DNA of 64,000 nucleotides from Halicephalobus mephisto (Eukaryota > Nematoda > Chromadorea > Rhabditida > Panagrolaimidae): positions 372,001 to 436,000 of the forward strand of contig SWDT01000004.1 in NCBI GenBank assembly GCA_009193035.1, in the 5' to 3' direction. Each line of letters begins with the position of its first letter. Within the stretch, counting starts at the first letter, position 1. Of this stretch, positions 34,034 to 44,557 are shown piece by piece. The notes below the pieces were generated by a model that saw only the letters and a program-made list of their open reading frames with translations, made no database searches and had not been told where the DNA came from. A program made the position numbers and the translations under genes.

Positions 34034-35244
34034 TTACAGTATTGACTTTGGACGTTGGTTGAGATACGACTGAAGTTGGGGTAAAGCGAAAACCCTATCT
34101 TTGATGCATTTAACGTTTTTGAAGGATTCCACAGATTCAGGATAAAAATTCTCCAATAATTCGAAGATATTTGCAACGGCGAAGTCCGCAAAAGTCAATC
34201 CGCTTTTGAAAATAAATCCATGAGGATATTTGTTCGAACAAGCCGACTCCAGAAGTGGCATGTACCGTTTAATCAAATTAATAATTTCTTTTTTAATGGA
34301 TTCGTGGATTTCTGGATCAAAAAAATCCACTTTGAAATGTTCGAATTTTTTAAAATAAACGATGAAAGGACGTTTGATGTCATCTCCGAAACTTTTGACG
34401 ACATCTATGACAGAATCCACTTGGGCTTCCTCGAATATTCCTTTCCCGGCAAGTCCGTAGATCTTCGCGAGATATCTGGCGATCGCGGTTCCTTGACAGA
34501 TGACTTTGTCGTCGAATTGCAGAATCGGAACAAGTTGGAACGAAACATCTGAAATCACCATTGTTGAAAATTGAGAAATTTCAATTTATTTTAAAATTAA
34601 AAATTAAAAATTTTTTATTGGATTCTGTAAGATTCATATTTTCAAAAAATTATTTAATAAAAAAATTGATATTTTTAAAATTATTTAATGAAAAAATCGA
34701 TATTTTAAAAATTATTTAATAAAAAAATCAATATTTTTAAAATTATTTAATAAAAAAATCGATATTTTTAAAATTATTTAATGAAAAAATTGATTTTTTA
34801 AAAATTATTTAATAGAAAAATCGATATTTTAAAAATTATTTAATAAAAAAATTAATATTTTTAAAATTATTTAATCAGAAAATTGATTTTTTAAAATTAT
34901 TTAATCAGAAAATTGATTTTTTAAAATTATTTAATGAAAAAATTGATTTTTTTAAAATTATTTAATAAAAAAATTGATATTTTTAAAATTATTTAATCAG
35001 AAAATTCACCTTGGATGTTGCTCCACCATTGTTTGAAGGAAAGTCTGTTGTCGATGAACGGTTCTCCGACATAAGCCAGGATTAGCCTGGATATTTCGGC
35101 CATTCCTTTCCCGTCCAAAAATGTCAATCTGTATCTCGGTTTGTTGTTAGGTAAATCATTAGAAATAATGACGAATTCTTTTTTATCAGCACTTTCTTCA
35201 TTTTCGACCAGATTCGCGATCCAAGGAATATAAAATACATCCAT
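34034..35244 (-). CDS. GST-like protein C, N-terminally extended, catalytic Tyr replaced by Phe
   Basis: Two exons: 35244-35010 and 34548-34034 (phase-1 intron of 461 bp), 249 residues. It starts MDVFYIPWIANLVENEESAD; an in-frame Met eight codons earlier exists, but MDxFYIPW aligns across paralogues. GST fold: RYRLTFLDGKGMAEISRLIL, GEPFIDNRLSFKQW, VPILQFDDKVICQGTAIARY, helical domain with SGLTFADFAVANIFE, ending YLNQRPKSIL. The catalytic Tyr position is Phe (LTFL), and the GSH-site Ser is replaced by Gly (QGTAI). Catalytic GST activity is therefore doubtful; a binding or structural role is possible. The intron is a 31-bp tandem repeat. Confidence 0.87.
34600..35000. repeat. 31-bp tandem repeat filling the GST C intron
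   Basis: About twelve copies of AAAATTATTTAATAAAAAAA followed by TTGATATTTTT occupy most of the 461-bp intron. Confidence 0.9.
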
Positions 35245-35512
35245 GTTGAAAAATGAATGAGCAATCAATAAAAATGAAGAAATTCATTCAAAAAAAAGTC
35301 ACAAACTAGAATTGTGTCGCTACGAAATTTTCGATTATCAGCAACAACTTAAATAGACTATTATTATTGAAATATTTCATCTTTAATCTTTAAAAAAGAA
35401 CAAATTTGCAAACTTTTGGGATTCTTAATAACCTATTAAAATAATTTTCAAAAATTACAAAACCACATAATCTCGGAATTCTACAGTATTTCGTTCTATT
35501 TGAAAAACACCT

Positions 35513-36115
35513 ACGCACAAAAATGAGTACATGGTATATAATGTATGGATACATTGAGGTAGTTCTGATATATCGTTTCACTGTATTTGATTTATCGATA
35601 TATTAATGAAATATCCATATATTCAATGTATCGATATATTAAAACAGCTCTGATATATCAAATATATCATATATAAAGTATCTATATATAAAGTACAATA
35701 TCAGTGCATGGTATTACAATATATCAGATACATTACATTTAATGTATAGATACATTAAGTTAACATCGTTGCATTGTATTCAATGTCTCGATATATTAAT
35801 GAAATATCAATATATTCAATGTATCGATATATTAAAACAGCTCTGATGCATCTGATACATCATATCTAAAGTATCTATATATAAAGTACAATATCAGTGC
35901 GTCATATTACAATATATCGGATACATTACATTTAATGTATAGATACATTAAGTTAACATCGTTATATTGTATTCAATGTATCGATATATTAAAACAGCTC
36001 TGAATTATCAAATATATCATATTCAATGCATCAATACTTTAAGTTAATGTCTGTATTACATTCAATATATCTGATATATTCGAATAGTTTTGACGCACCT
36101 TTTTGTGTGCGAAAT
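35513..36115. repeat. AT-palindromic TGTATC/GATACA element, family C
   Basis: The left end is CGCACAAAAATGAGTACATG; the right end reads as its complement type (GCACCTTTTTGTGTGCG). The interior consists of ATTCAATGTATCGATATATT units, including a roughly 180-bp internal duplication (35590 vs 35770). Same family as 9585-10365 and 40775-41035. Confidence 0.8.
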
Positions 36116-36385
36116 TCGCAAAAAGAGAATCTTTCATAGATCAACTTTTGAAGTCAATTTTTAAAGAGAAATTCTAAAGTTTGCTAGTTTTTATTATTAC
36201 CGAAGCGCAGTCCGTTTATAATCCACAACTTGCAAAAAATTAGAGAAATTAATGATAATAAAATTACAAAACATACCTTTGATCAAGAAATTACTAAACT
36301 GATTTAAAGATTAGTTTCAGAATCCTTGTTTAATAAAGATTCATAATATCAAATTGCTTAAGAAAATGAAATATTGAAGAAATCA

Positions 36386-37720
36386 TCAAACACTACGTTT
36401 CTCAGAGCAACCATAGGACGGAACACAAGACAATGATTTTTCGTCGAATTCTTTCCTGGGAGGGCAGTAAATCTGGTTAGCACGGCCGTGCAGACATCTA
36501 TAGAACCGTGTGCAGCTCTCTGAGTCAACAAAGGTTCCTTTCGAACTTGGACAGGAAAATCCTAAAATTTATTTATAAATATTCTATTTACTCGCTGAAA
36601 AAACATTACCTTCCAGGTATTGTTTAATCACGTTTGTTAATGGATACTTTCCTTCACCACAAATTCCGTTAAAATCGTCAAAATCGAGAGTACCTACAAA
36701 TGCACCTCCAAATTTGTTTTCTTTGATCCATTCCATCTTTATTTTGATCGATTCAGCATCGTCATATCCGTACCAAAGATCTCCGCTGACGATATACGGT
36801 ACTTTCATGGCGTCATCCCAAAATTCCTTTCCTTCCAGTTTACAGATTTCGTAATAAGCTCCGATTCCCCATTCCTGAGTATATATTTGTAGCGGACGGT
36901 CTTTTTTCAGAGCCCCTAGTGCTGTGTTCTCTGGATCTGCAAGTCTCCATCCTCTTCCATAAGTGGCGATTCCCATCACGAGTTTGCCCTTCGGCATTCC
37001 CTTTTCTGTCCAGTAATTGAGAGCAAAAGCTGCATTTTCATCGGAGGAATCGTTTTGACGGGAATGCAAAGGACTATGGTGCTGAACTCCTGGATTGAAA
37101 TTAGAGTACATACCATAAGCTCTGACATTCACAAAGTCCACTGAATTAGCCAAGGAAGGAACGTCATATACATCGTCGATCACGGACTTCAGCGGTGCAG
37201 CACGCAATGTGACGATTCTGTCTCCGATAGCAGCTTTCAATTCTTTCATAAACAACGCAAAATTCGCCTTGTTTTCTGGTGCATAAAATTCCCATTCAAT
37301 GTCAATGCCATCGAAGCGATATTGATCGATAAGCTGAACAGCAGAATCGATGAACCTTTTCCTGTTTCCTGAATTTGAAAGGAGTTTTTTCCTTTGGACA
37401 TCATTGTAATCCTGATATCGGAAAGTAAGAATAACGTTTAATCCAGGTTGGCTTTCTTTCAACTTGACAATCCTTGCGAAATATCCACCGTTGGGTCCAT
37501 TGAAGAGGTCAGCAGGGTACATAGCTTCTGCGATGTATTTTTCATCCACTGTCCCACCGTAATAAAACACATGAGTACAGAGATCAGGAACATAATTTTC
37601 TGGATAAAAATCAGCAGGAGATGGACGTTTACGAGCCCAGCTGGTGAAATAACATGCTCTTATATATTCTGAATCCACTAAAGAAAAAATCACCAATAAA
37701 AAAAACAAAATATTTTTCAT
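36386..37720 (-). CDS. GH18 chitinase-like secreted protein with C-terminal chitin-binding domain
   Basis: Two exons. The first runs from 37720 to about 36611 (…QYLEG, GTAATG donor). The second runs from about 36560 to the stop at 36386. Residues 1-17 (MKNILFFLLVIFSLVDS) are a signal peptide. The GH18 barrel spans about 18-370: IRACYFTSWARKRP, then FDGIDIEWEF at the catalytic strand, and YDDAESIKIKMEWIKENKFGG and DFDDFNGICGEGKYPL near its end. A peritrophin-A (CBM14) domain with six Cys follows (FSCPSSKGTF...RCLHGRANQIYCP...). The proton-donor Glu is kept. The third Asp of DxxDxDxE is Glu, the MxYD motif reads RAYG, and the late-barrel Trp of the VWxLDxDDF motif is Gly. Activity is uncertain. 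A TTTCAG acceptor ends 12 nt before the ATG, suggesting trans-splicing. Confidence 0.9.
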
Positions 37721-37732
37721 TGATAAAATTTA

Positions 37733-37745
37733 CTGAAATTAAAGA
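37733..37745 (-). promoter_or_regulatory. Candidate trans-splice acceptor of the chitinase-like gene
   Basis: Minus strand TTTAATTTCAG ends at 37733, 12 nt upstream of the ATG, with no donor within a plausible upstream exon that I can see. This fits a nematode spliced-leader site. Confidence 0.5.
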
Positions 37746-38516
37746 ATTGATTTTTTAAAACGATGAAGTTTCTCAGTGACTTTGTTACTTGGAATTGTTA
37801 TTGATAAATTTTTTGATTTTATAAACGAATAACCGATGATTGAAAATTCAACTTGTTTTTTTGGAGATGGACAAACATTGATTACTAATTGGACTACAAA
37901 AAAATAGTTCGTAATTAAAAAGAAACTTCATCAACAAAAAAGTCAAGTTTATGATTGCTCAATTTTCGACATTCTTGATTTCAGATGTTTTTAAAATTCT
38001 ACTTTTTGTAACTTAATGTTGCAAACACCATCCATAGTTTATATGCATCTGAAATAGTAAATTCTGACATTGGTTAACCATACAATCTCCAAAAATAAAG
38101 ACTTCTGAAAATTAACTATCTGGTTCCGATCTCAACCGGTGTGTAAAAATAGGAAAATAAAATCTCATCGGAAAAATTCTAAATAGAGATTTTTTTTCAA
38201 TTTCAAGATTTATTTTTCTATGAACTTTAAAAATCCAAAGTTACTTCTGAAGCGAATATAGGCAAGCAAAATCAAATAAAAAAGACTTTTTTGAAACCAA
38301 ACTTTGATAACGTCTTTTAAGTTCACAGAAAAGTTACCCAAAATCTACTTCTTATTTGTGTAAGTTATATGGGATGAAGAAAAAGTTCATACACGCAAAA
38401 AATACGGTAGAATTACTGGTAAAGAAACTTGACGTTTTAGAGCAGTGATTTCGAATCTGCTACCCAAGGGTTCCACAATGATTCTAAAATAATTTCCCTA
38501 TTTTCACTCTAGAAGA
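37746..38516. other. Intergenic, no gene seen
   Basis: Unique AT-rich sequence. A diverged ACACGCAAAAAATACGGT near 38393 resembles inverted-repeat element ends and may be the left end of the mariner copy. Confidence 0.4.
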
Positions 38517-39430
38517 AATGAAGACATCAAAACAGAAGTACTTTGTGGTCGCTGCTTTATACGAAGCTGGACAAAAAACAAGTTTCTTTTCACAGACGTT
38601 CAAAACTCTACTCCGAACGGTCCAAAAAGTTTTGAAATGTTACTAAAAACCTGAAACAATTACCGACTGATCCAAAAGTGGACATTCAAAAACTGAACGT
38701 ACATCGAGAAATGTGAAAGTCAACCAGCACGAAATCCCTTGAAATCCTCATCGTTCCATGAGAAAGGTGATCAGAGAACTCAGAATAGATCTCAAAAGTA
38801 TCCGAACCATCATCAAGTCATTGAATTTTAAAAAGCAAAGGCATTTTTGATTCAGTTCATAAATGAGAAACACCTCAATGTGTTTTAAACAGATGAGAAA
38901 AGTTTCATCATCGAGCAAGTCTTCAATAAACAAAACGACAAGGTATTAACTTTCAGTGTTGTCGTTACAAATTCCACGGGGAGAATCGCTGAGACAGCTG
39001 CACATCTGAAATTTATGATGACCCAAGCCGGCATCATCGCAAACAAGAATTTTTCACTTATTTTTGTGAATCAGAAGGTCAATGTTGATCAACCGTCCTA
39101 TGAAGAGCATATCCTCAAGAATATCGTGAAACCTTGAGCTGAACGACATTTCACAGACTTGAATTGGACTTTCCAGTAGGATTCTGGATTAGCACATCGT
39201 ATGAAGAAGACATAAGACTAATTGAAGAAGAATAACATCGAAAAATCGGCCGGTAGATTTACCAGATTCTAATCCAATGAGATTTTTTATTTGGAGATAT
39301 TTAGAGAGCAAGATCTGCACTAAGTCCCACAGAAGTTTGGAATCCTTCAAAACGGTTTTAATGAAAGAATGAAGAGTATTCTTGAGCAACTGTCGCGCTC
39401 GACTATCAATGTAGTACTGAAGCGTTTAAT
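38517..39430 (+). pseudogene. Decayed mariner-like transposase
   Basis: Broken ORF fragments in the plus strand. The N-terminus reads MKTSKQKYFVVAALYEAGQK (helix-turn-helix region). The C-terminal part reads PDSNPMRFFIWRYLESKICT then KSHRSLESFKTVLMKE, matching the conserved D-x-NPMDF..W..LE.K...K.HRSLESLK block after the second catalytic Asp of mariner-like DDE transposases. Many stops and frameshifts lie between, so it is inactive. Ends were not resolved. Confidence 0.75.
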
Positions 39431-39821
39431 GATCTATAAAAAAAATTCGAAATCTAAATTGTTATTTTATTTAGTGAGATTTCCAGCTGTATTTTAGGAT
39501 CTGCCTGACAAATGTTTGATTTAGATAAATATTCTTTTTCGTTTTGTAAATCCAAGTTCGAACTTTCCTCCACCCTGTAGGTGATGATTTTCGAAAAGTG
39601 CAAGTAATTTTACAAAAATCTTTTCTCGGAAGAAGGATTGATGATAAAAATTTTGCATCAGAAACTTTGCAGAAATCACTAGTTACCGTAGTTCCACAGA
39701 ATAATTCCGATCTTCTGAGATGAATTTTGGGCTGATGTAATTATGTATATAAATTATTTCTCTAATTTTTCTAATAAAAAATTAACTGGAAGATGTATTT
39801 TTTGCAACATGATGTTGAAAA

Positions 39822-40028
39822 TTGTCTAAATTAAAGCAAAGTTATCTAAATTAAAGCAAAAATTTGTCTAAATTAAAACACAAAATTATCTAAATTAAAA
39901 CACAAAATTTGTCTAAATTAAAGCAAAAATTTGTCTAAATTAAAACACAAAATTGTCTAAATTAAAACACAAAATTATCTAAATTATCTAAATTAAAACA
40001 CAAATTTGTCTAAATTAAAGCAAAAAGT
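39822..40028. repeat. 22-bp tandem repeat AATTGTCTAAATTAAAGCAA
   Basis: About nine copies with AAAACACAAAATT variants, ending just before the upstream region of the membrane-protein gene. Confidence 0.9.
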
Positions 40029-40160
40029 AATTCATTCGTAACTATTGATTAACCCCACTTTTGATAGATCATCATGAATTAGTTCATCTACAAAAATTTA
40101 ATTATAAATTGTTGAGAATTTTCTTTCTTTTTTTCAACGAAACTTTGTTTTCAATTTTTG

Positions 40161-41419
40161 ATGAACAAGTGTGATTTTCTGCAATTTACTTTTTTTTGTA
40201 AGTTTTTTAATAAAATTTTAAAAATAATTATAATTTTCAGTTTTATTATTTTTTCCAACAAATTCTATCATTTATGAAATCGGTCAGCTGAATAATACGG
40301 TAATGATTGAAAATTAACAAAATAAATAAATAATTTTCAGAAATACGAAATTCACGAGTTGATAATACAACCAGGAAATTACATAAAATTAAAATTACTT
40401 TTATTTATTAACAAAATAACACTAGAAATTCCGACTTGTGGATTTCAAAAAGACAAAATTCATGTAAATCAAATCAAACTCTACAACAATTCATTATTTA
40501 TTCATCAGAATGATATTGAAAAAAACCAAAATTATCTGGAAATTGTAAACATAGAAGATTTTTCGAAAAATGAAAGTCAAATACCAAAATGTCTTTCGAT
40601 TGATGACGTTTATTTCGATGAAGAAACTATTTATGTCTACCGTCTCCTCAATAATGATCTAAACAATTCAAAAATAATAGAAAGATCACAAGTGTCGTTA
40701 GATGGAGAAGAAATTGAACATACACAATTCAGTAATTTCCCTTCTGTAAGTTTGTTTCAATTTTATTTCACATAAAAAATAGATACATGATATATAGTGT
40801 ATCGATGTATTGAAATAGTTCTGATGTATGAGATATTACTGTAATATCTGTATTATATTCAATGCATCGATACTTTAAGTTAATATTTGCACTATATTTA
40901 ATGTATCGATATATTAAATCAGATATGATATATGATATTCAATGCATTTATACTTTAAGTTAATACCTGTATTATATTTAATGTACCAGTATGCTAAATA
41001 CAAAGTATCAAATACATTAAAGCTGTTTTAAAGCACTATTTTTGTCTTGATTAAAATTTTCAGCCGATTTCGTCAATTAATGTCCTTACTGTTTCCGAGC
41101 TTCAAGTGGCAACCATCACCAATGAGACCATTGTGATTAATCTTGACAACCCTAATCCACCGTAATTTCGTGACTTTTTGTTTTAAATTACCGTTGTATT
41201 TTCAGACATCACATCAATTATCCTGTAATCAATACCAAGGATATTTTGATACATTATTTGATGGTGATACCACCTATATTAATTACATTTTTATTAATAG
41301 CGGGAATATTGGGCATTTGCTACAAATTGACAGGGAGAAAACGAAAAAGTTCTTTTGTTCGTACTTCAATTTCCCAACCTCCTAGACAGTCATTACTGTC
41401 GGAGAATGATCTTAATTGA
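40161..41419 (+). CDS. Unidentified single-pass type I membrane protein
   Basis: Five exons: 40161-40197, 40241-40299, 40341-40745, 41064-41161 and 41206-41419; introns of 43, 41, 318 and 44 bp; all joins keep frame, 270 residues. An N-terminal signal peptide (FLQFTFFFLLFFPTNS) precedes about 190 extracellular residues with several N-glycosylation sequons (NNT, NES, NNS, NET) and two Cys (in PTCGF and PKCLS) that could form a disulphide. One transmembrane helix follows (residues about 215-240, MVIPPILITFLLIAGILGIC), then a basic Ser-rich cytoplasmic tail (KLTGRKRKSSF...SLLSENDLN). The acidic tail LLSEND could be a sorting signal. I do not recognise the family. The third intron contains a family-C repeat. 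Confidence 0.75.
40775..41035. repeat. Family-C AT-palindromic repeat in an intron
   Basis: ATACATGATATATAGTGTATCG and AATGCATCGATACTTTAAGT units like those at 35513-36115, lying wholly inside the third intron of the membrane-protein gene. Confidence 0.75.
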
Positions 41420-42342
41420 GTACTAATTGAGTACTTTATTTCTTAAAGTATCATTTTCAACAAATTACAAGCACTTGACAGATTTGACAAATGATATCAA
41501 ATAGTATTTTCATATAATATTTCAATTAAACATTAACTTGACAACGAAAATTTATCAATAAATAGTACACATGATTACCTTCGCTTAACACTTAAACGAC
41601 GACGGGAAATGGCGTCCGTATTATATAGGTTCGATTTCTCGTGTAAAGAGATTCACGGAGTTTATACTTCTTCTACTGGACGGGACCAGATGTAGATAGT
41701 AGCGAGTCGCAGCCAAAATATATAAAAACGCCAAGCTTTATCTCCTACAAAATTAATAATAATGATTATGAAAGTTTTCTTGCCCGCGTCTTCTTCCTTT
41801 CGTTGCGAGACCCTTCTTTCTCCGTTTTTCCTCTTTTACGTGGGCGCGGAACGAATATTTTTTGGCTTTCTCTTTATTGCCTATTCCTCTTTTTTACCTT
41901 CTTTCTCCGTTTTTCCTCTTACGTGGACGCGGGACGAGTATTTTTTGGCCTTCTCTTTTCCTATTCCTCTTTTTTACCTTTGAATCCATCGACACTCGGG
42001 TCGAAATTTGCATAAAAATTATGCAAAAAATCATTTAATAAATCAACGTCAAAAATCACTTTTTCTGAAACAATATGATATAACAATAATGTCCCTAAAA
42101 AAGTGTATAAAAAATTAACTTTTTTCAAAAATGATTTTTCGAAAAAGGATTGTCGTCAACGTTTTAACAGATTTATTCAAAATGTAGATCGTAAATCATT
42201 CAGCATTGGGTTTCATGAAAACAGTTCAATAATAAATACATCAATAAAAACTACATAAATAAAAACTACTTTTTTGAGAACAAATATAAAAAATAATAAT
42301 TTTTGGTTAAATTATTTTTTAGAAAAAAAATAAATCTAGTTA
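41420..42342. other. Intergenic; contains a ~100-bp tandem duplication
   Basis: 41590-41710 is a higher-GC unassigned patch. 41805-41985 holds two copies of TTCTCCGTTTTTCCTCTT then TACGTGG.CGCGG.ACGA and ATTTTTTGGC, spaced about 95 bp. The rest is AT-rich. Confidence 0.5.
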
Positions 42343-42425
42343 ACACAATGATGCAGATATCTGTAGAACCGTGTGGAATTCTGAATCAACGCAACTTTTT
42401 TCGATTTTGGACAGCATAATACTGA
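42343..42425 (-). pseudogene. Relic of a chitin-binding (CBM14) exon
   Basis: Plus-strand text from GATGCAGATATCTGTAGAAC to TTGGACAGCATAATACTGA parallels 36485-36560 of the chitinase last exon (GTGCAGACATCTATAGAACC...TTGGACAGGAAAATCC), with roughly three quarters of positions identical in the same orientation. The reading frame is broken. It implies a former second chitinase-like gene here. Confidence 0.7.
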
Positions 42426-42917
42426 ACTAATTTTAGAAATTCTTAAAATACAGTTTAAAAGAAGTTCATCTTAGATCGCTTCGTAGTTTTAAAAGCATCA
42501 GGATCTGGAGTCTAAGCTCTGCACACAATCAGGTCCCATAATACGGTGTGTTTTCTTGATGGTTAACTGAACTATATTTTACTCGACTAAAAAAGTATAT
42601 ATGTAGGCATAAAGATCGGAGTTAAACCGTAAACGGCCTAGACAGGATGCCCAAAGCTCCTCCCAATCAGCCGACGTCTGGGGAGCTGAGACTAAAGTGT
42701 TAGAGAGTCAGTCTTTGAGAAAATCCAACTCTAATTTGGTCCGAATTTGACTTCGGTCAAACGAGGATCCTTCCTCTTTTGTTCTATGCTTATGTTAAGA
42801 TAAACAAGCTTAATTGCTAATAGTAGAAACCAACAGTTTTCCGTCCAACCAATAACAATCCCTATACTACATAACTTTACTACATATACATCCTTACACC
42901 TACTAAAAACACCCTAA
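42426..42917. other. Intergenic, unassigned
   Basis: Unique sequence with a higher-GC patch (42620-42800). It leads into the LTR-like block and may be part of it. Confidence 0.3.
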
Positions 42918-43395
42918 TATGTGCTGTTGGGACTTGGATTGTCGTCTTCCCTGAATATCAGGTCTCGGTACGGTACAGTAATACATGAGGACACTGGTGT
43001 TGGAGTGACATATATATGTTTTAAGTTTAATAAAGAACATTTTTCCGTTATCCCTTTGTTCGAAATGTTGTCTCTTCGTTGCTTTATTCCGAACTCAAAT
43101 CTCAAACTTGGGTAATTAAACGATTACTATAAACAAGTTATAAAATAAAAAATGCAACACGATCGATAAATTTTTGTTGAGACTGTTAACAATCTCTCTG
43201 GATCGGTGGCGTCATCGCCGTTCCGATCACCTGTTACATCAACTCCTGTTGTTACAGAAAGCGAGAAGACTCCTAGCACGAAAACCCTGGAGATGCAGAA
43301 ACTCAATTTGCGCGCCAAACGAAAGGTAGAATCAGAGGAACACAGGAGCGACGAGAGAGAACCGGACGAAGTCGCGAAGAGCTGTTGTTAATTTG
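42918..43395 (+). mobile_element. LTR-like sequence followed by gag-like start
   Basis: TGTGCTGTTGGGACTTGG at 42918 to CTCAAATCTCAAAC near 43105 looks like a short LTR with AATAAAG. Then TGGGTAATTAAACG could be a primer-binding site. From 43206 an open frame (MASSPFRSPVTSTPVVTESE, KTPSTKTLEMQKLNLRAKRK) runs 61 codons. It matches the fragment at 555-625. The rest of the element is absent. Confidence 0.45.
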
Positions 43396-44557
43396 TATTA
43401 TTGATTGATGGAATAAAGTGACCAGTTAACAATTGTCAATTAAGGGAAAAGGCCAGAATTCCTTACACCTGTCTTCGGAAACCACAACACTACGGTTCAT
43501 TGTGGTTACAAGACCGAAGATGCGGCAGATTTAAAGATGGATTTTCTAAAAAAGTTGAGTTTGTTCTGTTGGGAAAAGAATTTGAAGTCGTTATGGTACA
43601 TACAATCGATATGACGTAATCCAAAGGATCAGACAAAAATCACATAAAATTTAGTGACGTTAAATCCAGAGTCGACTTTGTATACGGTATTCATGACCAG
43701 ATCTTTCGGATGTTCGAAATTTTCAATTTTCGAATTTAAACTTTCCGAATTTCAAAGTTAAAAGTTCTGCTCACGACGGCAAAAGTTTAACTTGACATAG
43801 GTACTAAGATTATTGAAGATTACTGTAGAAAATTAATAATTTTCGAATACAGTATTGTCCTTCATGGAATATCTGGATCATTCATCGAAATTTCGTTTTT
43901 TTCACTGACGGATTAGTTTCCAAAAAAATTTCGAATATTTTTTGACTAATTATACAGTAATTGAACTTCCTGGATACTGTAGTCACTAATTTAGTTTTTT
44001 AATAAATAATTTTATCCTGTTATCCATGTGAAATTTCTTTGATTTTTTTTTGAAGACAAAGTTCCAATTTTTAATTTTCGAATTTTCTGAATTTTCTGAA
44101 TTTTCGAATTTTTAATTTTTTTAATTTTTAATTTTCGAATTTTCGAATTTTCTGAATTTTCGAATTTTTAATTTTCTGAATTTTCGGATTTTTGAATTTT
44201 TAATTTTCGAATTTTCTGGATTTTCGAATATTCCACAAATTAACGAAATTTTAAAATTTTTTATAAAATAATACATAATTTTTAAAATTTAATCAAAAAC
44301 AAAAATCCGCAATGACGAAATCGGTCTTGATATAGATTTTTGTCAAATTTTTGGAAATATAATTTTTATAAAAGTTTATTTTTATTCAAAAATTTGTTTA
44401 TTTTCAACTCGCTGTTTTGAAACTTTCGGTTTGTATTTTGTGCTTGTTTTTGTTTGTCCATCTCCAAAATTCCAGTGTAATCACTTTTATTTTCTTATTT
44501 CTATATAAACATCGTTTTGATAACTTTTGCAAGTTGTAGGTATATTGATCTAGAAAC
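43396..44557. other. Upstream region of the SDR gene, with a TTTTCGAATTT repeat
   Basis: 43400-43800 is unassigned. 44075-44235 is a short tandem repeat of TCGAATTTTCTGAATTTT. 44400-44540 is less repetitive and likely holds the promoter. A GATCTAG lies 5 nt before the ATG at 44558, a possible but weak trans-splice acceptor. Confidence 0.4.

Noticed and set aside
41762..42015. Hydrophobic plus-strand ORFs (SFFLFYVG..., SVFPLLRGR...)
   Set aside because: They come from the CT-rich 95-bp tandem duplication and have no splice or start context.
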